Source: Chloroflexota bacterium | Lineage (GTDB): Bacteria; Chloroflexota; Ktedonobacteria; Ktedonobacterales; Ktedonobacteraceae | Assembly (NCBI GenBank): GCA_005881295.1 | Contig: VBHS01000270.1 | Location: forward strand, 1-5,926 | Length of the DNA: 5,926 bases | Direction of reading: 5' to 3' | Shown: positions 1 through 4,795 of the stretch, piece by piece | Position numbering within the stretch: position 1 is the first letter of the stretch | How the letters are laid out: every line of letters begins with the position of its first letter | Notes under the pieces: generated by a model | What the model saw: only the letters and a program-made list of their open reading frames with translations | Database searches by the model: none | Told to the model about the DNA's origin: nothing | Position numbers and translations under genes: made by a program

Positions 1-155
1 CGCCTGCCCCATCGGCGCAGGTTGCGGTCGCACAGAGCGGTGGCGCCCAGGTGGGCAGCACTCCCACTCCTTCTCAGACCAGCCTGTTGGTATTGTGGTC
101 CTTATCGCTGGCTTGGGCGTGTTTAGCCGCTTGTAAGCAAGGAGCAAGAGCATGA
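1..155 (+). CDS. C-terminal end of a Pro/Ser/Thr-rich membrane-anchored protein (partial)
   Basis: An open frame runs in from the left edge (first full codon at position 3) and stops at TGA 153-155, leaving 50 residues. The visible part is an Ala/Gly/Ser/Pro/Thr-rich linker (PAPSAQVAVAQ, then GSTPTPSQ), followed by one hydrophobic helix (residues about 27-44, TSLLVLWSLSLAWACLAA) and a short tail with a few basic residues (CKQGARA). Flexible linker, one TM helix and a basic tail is the usual C-terminal anchor of surface-exposed or secreted proteins. No sortase motif is visible. The N-terminal domain that would name the protein lies outside the window. It is the only plus-strand gene here and converges on the potassium channel gene. 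The call rests on composition, so a chance open frame cannot be fully excluded. Confidence 0.55.
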   Translation, partial: PAPSAQVAVAQSGGAQVGSTPTPSQTSLLVLWSLSLAWACLAACKQGARA

Positions 156-400
156 ATGTCAGAACAACTGGTACAAAAGGCCTTAGCCATATACAAACAT
201 CGCTTATATTGAAGAGATAACATTGGGACAATCCACATAACTGTGCTAACAAGGAAAGGAGTTTCCAAGTAACTTTGAATTTAAGAAAATTGGCAAACTT
301 CCTGGTCTTAATGCCAAGCTCCCTCAGTCCAAATAACTATGATCACAATCCAAGGAACTGTGAGATCCTACATTCACAGATGCCTCTGAACGCGTCTGGT
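156..400. other. AT-rich convergent intergenic region, no gene seen
   Basis: These 245 bases lie between the stop of the plus-strand anchor protein and the stop of the minus-strand channel gene. They are visibly richer in A and T than any flanking gene. Short open frames exist on both strands, but they start at non-ATG codons without a ribosome binding site and give compositionally random peptides. I see no tRNA, strong terminator or repeat family here, only a weak hairpin at 358-379. Confidence 0.6.
358..379 (-). terminator. Weak hairpin downstream of the potassium channel gene
   Basis: CTGTGA at 358-363 pairs perfectly with TCACAG at 374-379 across a 10-base loop, 22 bases beyond the channel stop codon. 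The stem is only 6 bp and no T-run follows on either strand, so it is a poor intrinsic terminator. It is listed because it is the only hairpin seen in this convergent gap. Confidence 0.2.
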
Positions 401-1219
401 TCATTGTGGGTGCATCACCTTGTTGAGTGTCTGATGGATGGAAGGAAACTGATCATCCCAGGCACTGGTTTGCCAATCATCAAGCACGTCTGCTGGCGGG
501 ATCCAGGGTGGCAAGGACACCTGGATGCGCTCGGCTAGGGCACTCACAAACAGCTCATACGTCGCTCGGAGCTCCTCCAGCTTCTGCTCACTGGCCGTGC
601 TTTCCTGCACACGAATGCCTGCTGCCGCCAGCCTCCCTCGCACCTGAGCAAATTCGGCTGAGGAGAGCCGATTCACGCCAGTCGTGGGGGAGGTATTTAG
701 CACCTGGGCCAGGTCGACGACGGCATGCCGCGCGGCGGCAAAGGTAAAGCGGGCTGCTGCCAGAGGTGCGTCCTCCATGCTCGTCAGGACGAGCGCGCAG
801 GTATCCAGGATGACGGTCAGGGCTTCCACCCAGGATTGTGGCTCATGCTGCGAACGATAGAAGGCCAGGATGGGATAGGAGAGGTGGCTCTCCAGAATGT
901 CGGCGCACCATACTTCCCAATCATGCAGTAGCAGGCGCAGTTCCCCGGTATCCTTGCCGGCGCAATTGCGACGCAGCAGTTCCACCGCCGTCGCTGGAGA
1001 ACCGGCCCGTGCGTCCAGTAAGGAGATGCGCAGCTCACGCCGCGAGAACGCCTGGTAGATGACGGGCACATAGCTGATCACCAGGGCCAGAAAGATGAAC
1101 CCGAAGGCCACCTCCGTGACCACCAGAAAGCGTCCCACGCCTGAGAGGGGTGTGACATCCCCCAGGCCGAGCGTGAAAAACGTCGTACCGCTCAGGTAGA
1201 GATCGGTCAGGAAGCTCAT
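401..1219 (-). CDS. Potassium channel, pore and cytoplasmic part (3' portion of a frameshifted gene)
   Basis: This part carries the pore helix and selectivity filter (GTTFFTLGLGDVTP), the last TM helix (about FLVVTEVAFGFIFLALVISYV) and a cytoplasmic tail of roughly 220 residues rich in Ala, Leu and Glu. TLGLGD fits the T-x-G-x-G-D filter of Ion_trans_2 type two-TM potassium channels, which act as tetramers in the inner membrane. The N-terminal helices lie in another frame at 1216-1533, and together the two would make a normal protein of about 377 residues. The coordinates start at ATG 1219-1217, which overlaps the TGA of the upstream frame as ATGA. The open frame itself extends to 1297, but those extra residues are the upstream helix read out of frame. 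Starting at 1219 would give a pore without its outer helix, so alone it is unlikely to work. Confidence 0.85.
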   Translation of the reverse strand: MSFLTDLYLSGTTFFTLGLGDVTPLSGVGRFLVVTEVAFGFIFLALVISYVPVIYQAFSRRELRISLLDARAGSPATAVELLRRNCAGKDTGELRLLLHDWEVWCADILESHLSYPILAFYRSQHEPQSWVEALTVILDTCALVLTSMEDAPLAAARFTFAAARHAVVDLAQVLNTSPTTGVNRLSSAEFAQVRGRLAAAGIRVQESTASEQKLEELRATYELFVSALAERIQVSLPPWIPPADVLDDWQTSAWDDQFPSIHQTLNKVMHPQ

Positions 1220-1235
1220 CGACTGCTCAGGGGGG
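1216..1235 (-). other. Frameshift site: C6 run plus ATGA stop/start overlap
   Basis: The G6 run at 1230-1235 (C6 on the coding strand) is where channel homology passes from one frame to the next. Reading ACC CCC then CCT GAG needs one more C. Eleven bases downstream the upstream frame ends in TGA, overlapping an ATG in the downstream frame (ATGA, 1216-1219). A sequencing or assembly error, a true mutation, or slippage on the C run would all look like this. Confidence 0.75.
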
Positions 1236-1533
1236 TCAGGGGAAGTGCCAATCCCCACATGATGAGCCCAAAGCCCACGACGAAGAGCACGGCCCAAAAC
1301 AACAGCAGGGCGAGCAAGGAAAGTGGGCCCATATAGCCCCGAAAGGCGTCGCGTCTGGCGCTCGATCGGATCAGGCGCCCAAGGGAGGTCGAGCCGAACT
1401 GAAACACCCGATAGAACAGTCGAGTCAGGCGGATGCGTCGGGTGACCCGGCGCGGTAAAACAATCGTCTCAAAGGCGTCCAGGGCGACCAGCACAATCAG
1501 TGCTATTCCAAAGATGACCGCAAGTAGTCTCAT
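1216..1533 (-). CDS. Potassium channel, N-terminal TM part (5' portion of a frameshifted gene)
   Basis: These 105 residues start at ATG 1533 behind a strong ribosome binding site (GAGGAGGAACTG directly before ATG). Helix 1 is near residues 2-20 (RLLAVIFGIALIVLVALDAF), followed by a basic stretch with FETIVLPRRV and several Arg. Helix 2 is near residues 72-94 (LSLLALLLFWAVLFVVGFG). The frame ends LPLTPLSSR at a TGA, just where a pore loop should begin, and the pore continues in the -1 frame (PEQSMSFLTDLYLSGTTFF). Adding one C to the C6 run at 1230-1235 (minus strand) joins both parts. By itself this peptide has no selectivity filter. The gene lies 124 bp downstream of the DUF6176-like gene and may have its own promoter. 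Confidence 0.85.
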   Translation of the reverse strand: MRLLAVIFGIALIVLVALDAFETIVLPRRVTRRIRLTRLFYRVFQFGSTSLGRLIRSSARRDAFRGYMGPLSLLALLLFWAVLFVVGFGLIMWGLALPLTPLSSR

Positions 1534-1568
1534 CAGTTCCTCCTCTTCTTTTCGTCTTTTTGAGACCT

Positions 1569-1598
1569 ATCATACTTCAAGCGGCCATTGGAGAGCAA
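1569..1598 (-). promoter_or_regulatory. Possible weak promoter of the potassium channel gene
   Basis: On the minus strand TATGAT (1574-1569) matches the -10 consensus at five of six bases. An 18-base spacer separates it from TTGCTC (1598-1593), which keeps only the TTG of the -35 box. It sits about 35 bases upstream of the channel start, inside the only gap between that gene and the upstream unit. Sigma-factor preferences of the host are unknown. Confidence 0.25.
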
Positions 1599-1657
1599 AG
1601 GCATGCTCCCAGCTCCTGACTGTAGAAGGCCCCGACGAATCGGAGGAGGCGTGAGCC

Positions 1658-2011
1658 TCAAGGACGGATCATCCCTAGTCGTTCCATCACTTTGCGGGCG
1701 TGGGAATGGGCTTCATCTTCATCAGCGCTGGGTCCATCAAAGACGAATTGGGAGAGCGATCCCAGGTCGGTCTGTGTCAAGTCGACTCCATCGAAGAGGT
1801 CCTGGATCCGTTGCCGGCCCCAGACCGCGAACGGGTCCTGTGACGTCTGCAGTTGCAGGTACGCGCGCTGCGTCTTGAGACCCAGCTTTCGGCTGAAAGC
1901 CTCGTACTCGCTGCGGCGTGGTCCCAGGATCTCCCTGATCCAGGCTCTCCATTCCTGCGTCTTGTCGGCCCTCAGCGGGAAGACAAAAGCCAGTGATTCA
2001 ATGCTATTCAT
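1658..2011 (-). CDS. DUF6176-like small protein, apparently lacking a central segment
   Basis: This 117-residue protein of unknown function has a family-like start (SLAFVFPLRADKTQEWRAW, ILGPRRSEYEAFSRKLGL, then RAYLQ), resembling DUF6176, a small predicted alpha/beta fold. The C-terminal part (TSQDPFAVWGRQRIQ, GVDLTQ, QFVFDGP) also fits the family pattern. Between them I would expect about 20 residues containing a TPQGD-type hairpin and a second beta strand; here RAYLQ runs straight into LQTSQDPF. The frame stays open, so this would be an in-frame deletion. The start ATG 2011 overlaps the rhodanese stop by 8 bases. The nearest GGAG touches the ATG with no spacer, so translation may depend on coupling to the rhodanese or on AAGGA further upstream. 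Family assignment is from memory. Confidence 0.8.
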   Translation of the reverse strand: MNSIESLAFVFPLRADKTQEWRAWIREILGPRRSEYEAFSRKLGLKTQRAYLQLQTSQDPFAVWGRQRIQDLFDGVDLTQTDLGSLSQFVFDGPSADEDEAHSHARKVMERLGMIRP

Positions 2012-2306
2012 CTCCTTTTTCCTTGACCCACTGGCCCTCTAAGGGATAGCCCGCCTGCTCCCACTCCTGGAGACCACCGGCAAAGTGCAGGACATGCGTA
2101 TAGCCGTTGCGCTCAAGGAGTTGGCCGAGGGCTTGACTGGCGATGCAGTTGGCATCGGAACAATACACAACAATCTCGTCCTCTTTGTTGAGAGAATGCA
2201 GCGCCTCCCGCATCGTGGCGAAATGGATGGAACCCGGGATATGCTTGGCCTGGTAGGCCCACTCAGCCAGCGCCATCACCAGGCGGAAGTCGTCCTGGCG
2301 GTCCAA
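2004..2306 (-). CDS. Rhodanese-like single-domain sulfurtransferase, N-terminus frame-disrupted
   Basis: The protein shows the rhodanese signatures: AKHIPGSIHF (CH2A-like motif, residues 20-29), strand EIVVYC followed by the active-site loop CSDANCIAS (catalytic Cys49 likely, second Cys54), and HFAGGLQEWEQAGYPLEG at the end. Rhodaneses carry persulfide sulfur on this cysteine and pass it to thiol acceptors in the cytoplasm. The frame as written can only start at TTG 2306, with GAGGAGGGG about 10 bases upstream, and it has no ATG. A better natural start is ATG 2343, which overlaps the DUF5996 stop (ATGA), has AAAGGAGGG upstream, and would read MRTIGHEEGPQKLDRQ if one G were removed from the G4 run at 2317-2320. 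That matches the usual N-terminus of this group in length. Complete length would be about 112 residues. Confidence 0.88.
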   Translation of the reverse strand: MDRQDDFRLVMALAEWAYQAKHIPGSIHFATMREALHSLNKEDEIVVYCSDANCIASQALGQLLERNGYTHVLHFAGGLQEWEQAGYPLEGQWVKEKGDE

Positions 2307-2343
2307 CTTCTGCGGTCCCCTCCTCGTGACCGATCGTTCTCAT
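2307..2343 (-). other. Probable true rhodanese start with +1 base in a G4 run
   Basis: ATG 2343-2341 lies within ATGA shared with the DUF5996 stop and has a good ribosome binding site (AAAGGAGGG, spacing 4). Its frame encodes MRTIGHEEG and then drifts away from rhodanese homology. The rhodanese frame is recovered by deleting one G of the run at 2317-2320. As the sequence stands, translation from this ATG would not reach the catalytic domain. Confidence 0.65.
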
Positions 2344-3269
2344 CTGACCCTCCTTTCCAGTGCCTCGCGATCCCACTGCCCGAGCGTGGCCCCTGCTTCG
2401 TAGGTGCTCTGGAAAAACGCCAGCAGCGCCTGCTCAGGCGAGGAAGCTGAGCGCACGTTCTCATACAGCAAGAGGAATTCTCCCAGCTCGTGATTGTAGA
2501 AGGCCTCCTCTGGACGAATGGCAGCGGTTGGCAGTCCAGGCGGCGCCGGAGAGGTATAGGCAAAGAATGCCGGCGCCGGGAAACGTTCATCGCCGGGCCA
2601 GAAGCCACAACTGATCTCTTCATAGGTGGTATCTTCCCGGAAGAATCGAGGGACGCCTGGACGTTCCGGGACGCGCCGACCAGAGAAGAGCGTCACGGCC
2701 AGGTCGAAGGCGCCCCAGAAGAAGTGAACAGGACTGCTCTTGCCCACAAACGGCGAGCGGTAATGCTGCATGAGGGTGCTCGTCTGCTCCAGGATGCGCC
2801 AGAAGCGGTGCGCGTAGAGCGGGTCGTAAGAGGTGTGAACTTCATCAACATCGTAGCGAATGGGATTCAGTACTTCGCTGGGCAAGGTGTTGATCGTGAC
2901 CTGGATGCCCAGCGCGTGCAAGCAGTCCATGAATTCCCGATAAAATGAGGCCACCGAGCGGGGAATCAGAGGCAGCGCTCTGGTCGTTCCCTCGCTGGTA
3001 CGAATGAAGAGGTTGTGTTCAATGAAGTCAAACGTCACCTCGAAGGTGACCCGCTGATAGGGAATGGCCGAGGTGGTCAGCCCGCGCGGGGTGACATACA
3101 GGGTGACGTGCCACCAGTGGTTGAGAAAAGGGGAAAGTTCCATGCGGACTTTGCCCACGATCTGCGTCCACATATGCAGCGTATCACGTGTGTCCTTCCA
3201 TGCTTCATATGGCAACGATGGCCACAGTTCCGCTCTGATTCTTTCGCCTGTCTGTTGTCTCGCTTCCAT
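2340..3269 (-). CDS. DUF5996 family protein
   Basis: This is a cytoplasmic protein of unknown function, about 309 residues, full length for DUF5996. Recognisable family motifs in order are LWPSLPYEAWKDT, LHMWTQIVGKVR (about 31-42), NHWWHVTLYVTPRGLTTS (about 50-67), FDFIEHNL, PRSVASFYREFM, SYDPLYAHRFWRIL, SPVHFFWGAFDLAVTLFSGR, and a C-terminal YNHELGEFLLLYENVR with QSTYEAGATLGQWDREALERR. The many conserved Trp and His suggest an enzyme or ligand-binding pocket, but no reaction is known to me. The start is put at ATG 3269 because GGAG lies 6 bases upstream; an ATG four codons earlier (3281) has no clear ribosome binding site and directly follows a stop. The stop overlaps the likely rhodanese ATG as ATGA, so the two are probably co-translated. 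Confidence 0.93.
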   Translation of the reverse strand: MEARQQTGERIRAELWPSLPYEAWKDTRDTLHMWTQIVGKVRMELSPFLNHWWHVTLYVTPRGLTTSAIPYQRVTFEVTFDFIEHNLFIRTSEGTTRALPLIPRSVASFYREFMDCLHALGIQVTINTLPSEVLNPIRYDVDEVHTSYDPLYAHRFWRILEQTSTLMQHYRSPFVGKSSPVHFFWGAFDLAVTLFSGRRVPERPGVPRFFREDTTYEEISCGFWPGDERFPAPAFFAYTSPAPPGLPTAAIRPEEAFYNHELGEFLLLYENVRSASSPEQALLAFFQSTYEAGATLGQWDREALERRVR

Positions 3270-3281
3270 ATTGATCTCCAT

Positions 3282-3302
3282 TTAACTCTCTCTGATACCC
3301 AT
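3282..3302 (-). CDS. Possible six-residue leader ORF upstream of DUF5996
   Basis: ATG 3302 is preceded by GGGAGGAAGAGCA, a better-placed ribosome binding site than that of the first in-frame ATG of DUF5996. It encodes MGIRES and stops at TAA 3284-3282, immediately before ATG 3281, in the same frame as DUF5996. It could be a translated leader that feeds re-initiation, or a mutated former start. There is no independent evidence for translation. Confidence 0.25.
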   Translation of the reverse strand: MGIRES

Positions 3303-3368
3303 TGCTCTTCCTCCCAGACAGGTCAACTTATCATTCTATCACAAAGAGGGCGTCAGAAAGGCATGCTC

Positions 3369-3908
3369 CTACATGGACTCCCCGGCTTCTTTGAGTGCGG
3401 CCAGTAACGCATCCTGTTCCCAGGACCCCGGATAGAGGACGCCGTTGATAAAGAACGTCGGCGTTCCATGCACCCCGCTGCGCAATCCGCTCTGAAAATC
3501 CTCCTCGATACGTCTCGCGAACGGGCGTTGCGCCATATCCTGGGCGAACCGCTGCATATCCAGACCGACCGCTCCGGCAAATTGCTCGAGGTCGGCATCC
3601 TCCAGGGTATGCTGGTGGTGGAAGATGTAATTGTGCATCTCCCAGAATTTCCCCTGAGCGTCTGCAGCCTCGGCAGCGAACGCGGTGTACAGCGCGTGAG
3701 GATGGATTTCGGTGAGCGGGAAGTTGCGATAGACAAAACGCAACTGGTCCCCGAGTTGCTGTTGAATGGCCTGGACAACCCATGTCGAGCGCCGGGTATA
3801 GGGGCATTCGTAGTCGCCGTACTGCACGAGCGTGACCGTGGCCGTGTCCGGCCCCTGAATGTGGTCCCGCTCGCTGACGGGAACCGCAAGATGTGTTCTC
3901 TGTGCCAT
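3369..3908 (-). CDS. DsbA-like thioredoxin-fold protein with CPYT active site
   Basis: This 179-residue protein has the DsbA/FrnE-type thioredoxin fold with a helical insertion: strand TVTLVQYGDYECPYTRR (active-site Cys35), RFVYRNFPLTEIHPHAL, helical region QGKFWEMHNYIFHH through LDMQRFAQDM, then SGVHGTPTFFINGVLYPGSW with the cis-Pro loop (GTP, Pro150). The usual CxxC is CPYT, so the resolving cysteine is missing and a monothiol reaction or glutathionylation/peroxide-linked role is more likely than disulfide formation. No signal peptide is seen (MAQRTHLAVPV), so it should act in the cytoplasm. The start is set at ATG 3908 with AAAGGA 8 bases upstream; the longer open frame to 4010 would overlap the zinc-finger gene and adds a non-homologous stretch. 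It follows that gene by 35 bases. Confidence 0.93.
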   Translation of the reverse strand: MAQRTHLAVPVSERDHIQGPDTATVTLVQYGDYECPYTRRSTWVVQAIQQQLGDQLRFVYRNFPLTEIHPHALYTAFAAEAADAQGKFWEMHNYIFHHQHTLEDADLEQFAGAVGLDMQRFAQDMAQRPFARRIEEDFQSGLRSGVHGTPTFFINGVLYPGSWEQDALLAALKEAGESM

Positions 3909-3943
3909 GGCCTTCTTTCCTTTGCTGGGGCTTTCTGGCAGAC

Positions 3944-4237
3944 CTATTCTGTACGTGGAAGCCAGAGCGGCTCGGCAAAATCGAGCCAGAGCTGGTCGGC
4001 GTAACACCATCCCCAGTTCTCATCCGGCTGGAAGGACTGAATGATCGGGTGATTGGTGGTGTGGAAATGTCTGGTGGCATGCTTATTCTTCGAATTGTCA
4101 CAGCAGCCGACATGACCACAGATGAGGCAGATACGCAGGTGGACCCAGGTATCACCCGTTTTCAGACAATCTTCGCAGCCATTGGCGCTCGGTGTGACCT
4201 CACGTATCTGGTCGAGGTGGCTACAGGTTTGTGGCAT
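3944..4237 (-). CDS. Stand-alone UBP-type zinc finger protein
   Basis: This 97-residue protein consists almost only of a ZnF-UBP (BUZ/PAZ) domain. The zinc ligands are in order: C5-x-H7, C21-x-x-C24, C37-x-x-C40, C45, then H53, H57, H59 and H63, consistent with a domain binding up to three zinc ions. The family sequence HVGCCDNSKNKHATRHFH and the closing GWCYAD are present. In eukaryotes this domain grips the free C-terminal Gly-Gly of ubiquitin; in bacteria small single-domain versions are common, but their partner is unknown. ATG 4237 is the only sensible start, yet its upstream region (GAAAGTGAG) is a weak ribosome binding site. It heads the unit DsbA-like, DUF5996, rhodanese, DUF6176-like, and lies directly after a stretch of gene remnants. 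Confidence 0.9.
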   Translation of the reverse strand: MPQTCSHLDQIREVTPSANGCEDCLKTGDTWVHLRICLICGHVGCCDNSKNKHATRHFHTTNHPIIQSFQPDENWGWCYADQLWLDFAEPLWLPRTE

Positions 4238-4260
4238 TTATTTCTACTCACTTTCTTTCT

Positions 4261-4386
4261 TCAGCACCACGTCCGATCCATGGACTGGACCGCGGCGATC
4301 TGCGAGGGCTGCTCGTCGATCACGCGCAGAGCCGCATGCTGGGGCGTGAGCTGATGGGAGGCCTCCGGATCGCGGATCGCGCTCAT
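4261..4386 (-). pseudogene. N-terminal fragment of an isochorismatase-type cysteine hydrolase
   Basis: From ATG 4386 the frame reads MSAIRDPEASHQLTPQHAAL, RVIDEQPSQ and IAAVQSMDR, then TWC and a stop. LTPQHAAL-x-VID-x-QP-x-Q followed by VQSMDR resembles the start of isochorismatase/YcaC-like hydrolases, in which the Asp of the V-I-D strand is part of the catalytic triad. About 150 residues with the catalytic Lys and Cys are absent, so this cannot be a working enzyme. The ATG overlaps the TGA of a preceding open frame as ATGA, as if taken from an operon. Just before the stop, another frame reads DVVLKKESE and ends at TAG 4244, possibly the tail of a further gene, but this is too short to assign. 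Confidence 0.6.
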
Positions 4387-4446
4387 GGGTGCACCTGCCA
4401 GCCGTAGCCGAGGTCGAGGCGGATTGACTGCATCACCTGGAACGCC
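4383..4446 (-). pseudogene. C-terminal tail of an unrecognised gene
   Basis: One frame, open from 4472 and most gene-like after about 4446, reads AFQVMQSIRLDLGYGWQVHP and stops at TGA 4385-4383, overlapping ATG 4386 (ATGA). The stop/start overlap with the hydrolase fragment suggests these are the last residues of the gene that preceded it. Upstream of about 4446, coding similarity switches to a beta-propeller N-terminus in another frame, so a deletion junction near 4446 is likely. I do not recognise the family. Confidence 0.35.
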
Positions 4447-4581
4447 GTGCTCTGGACGCAGAGGATCAGCCGCTATGCATTGGGTGTTGTTCCCTGCCAG
4501 GTGGATTTCCGCTTTCCAGCCCTGGCCATGCTGGCTTACTACTGCCAGCGCCTGCTCTAAGGCGATGTAGAGTTTTGTCAT
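4447..4581 (-). pseudogene. N-terminal fragment of a BNR/WD40-type beta-propeller protein
   Basis: ATG 4581 has a good ribosome binding site (AAAGGAG, 7 bases upstream). The first 45 residues, MTKLYIALEQALAVVSQHGQ, then WKAEIHLAGNNTQCIAADPL and RPEH, resemble the start of glycosidase-like BNR/Asp-box propeller proteins, in which RPE(R/H) would be followed by VYCGTFGRGLW and a repeated SxDxGxxW box. Here the similarity stops at His45 and the rest of the propeller is missing. The frame continues without a stop to 4261, giving a 106-residue chimeric peptide whose end is the isochorismatase-like fragment. The promoter region upstream, with a near-palindrome, seems to be preserved. Confidence 0.6.
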
Positions 4582-4613
4582 CTTTCTGCTCCTTTCTCTG
4601 CAAAGTATCCTTC

Positions 4614-4619
4614 TTTATA
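4614..4619 (-). promoter_or_regulatory. Possible -10 element upstream of the propeller remnant
   Basis: TATAAA on the minus strand lies 33 bases before ATG 4581. The -35 position (about 4637-4642) does not match consensus, but it falls inside a 26-bp near-palindrome, so the promoter could be activator-dependent or repressor-controlled. Confidence 0.3.
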
Positions 4620-4621
4620 GA

Positions 4622-4647
4622 AACACTCGGGTACGTACCAGACTGTT
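4622..4647. promoter_or_regulatory. 26-bp near-palindrome, candidate operator
   Basis: The half-sites are AACACTCGGGTAC and GTACCAGACTGTT; 11 of 13 positions pair, with a perfect 10-bp core GGTACGTACC at 4630-4639. It has no loop, so it is better read as a dimeric repressor site (TetR-like spacing) than as an RNA hairpin. It lies just upstream of a TATAAA box and overlaps the expected -35 region. No regulator gene is in the window. Confidence 0.5.
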
Positions 4648-4719
4648 ACACGGTATGAGAAACCTCCGACCTACCTCCCGACCAGGCCCATCCCCTGGCA
4701 TTCCGATAAAGTTGGACTC

Positions 4720-4793
4720 AATACCCTCACCTGGGCAGGTGTCTGCTTTCGTCACTTCTTCAGACCGGCCAGAGATTGGATGACAAGGGTATT
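4720..4793. repeat. Nested inverted repeats downstream of the PPOX gene
   Basis: AATACCCT at 4720-4727 and AGGGTATT at 4786-4793 are exact complements. Between them lie CACCTG/CAGGTG (4728-4741, 2-base gap) and GTCTG/CAGAC (4741-4745 and 4761-4765). The set could fold as a branched structure in the 3' region of the PPOX transcript. There is no T-run, so it is not a classic terminator. Confidence 0.3.
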
Positions 4794-4795
4794 TC

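Noticed and set aside
74..268. 64-residue minus-strand open frame in the AT-rich gap
   Set aside because: It starts at TTG with no ribosome binding site, overlaps the plus-strand tail and has a random-looking composition.
275..538. 87-residue plus-strand open frame
   Set aside because: It starts at a non-ATG codon and its second half is antisense to the potassium channel tail.
1216..1235. Programmed -1 frameshifting in the channel gene as the preferred explanation
   Set aside because: The run allows slippage of CCC but is not a proper X-XXY-YYZ heptamer, and I saw no clear downstream pseudoknot; a lost base is simpler.
2490..2948. 152-residue plus-strand open frame
   Set aside because: It is fully antisense to the DUF5996 gene, which has family motifs along its length.
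3331..4155. 274-residue minus-strand open frame
   Set aside because: It is Arg/Ser/Gly/Pro-rich and lies across the clearly coding DsbA-like and zinc-finger frames: a GC-rich shadow.
4728..4741. CACCTG/CAGGTG palindrome as a terminator
   Set aside because: The loop would be only two bases and no T-run follows on either strand.
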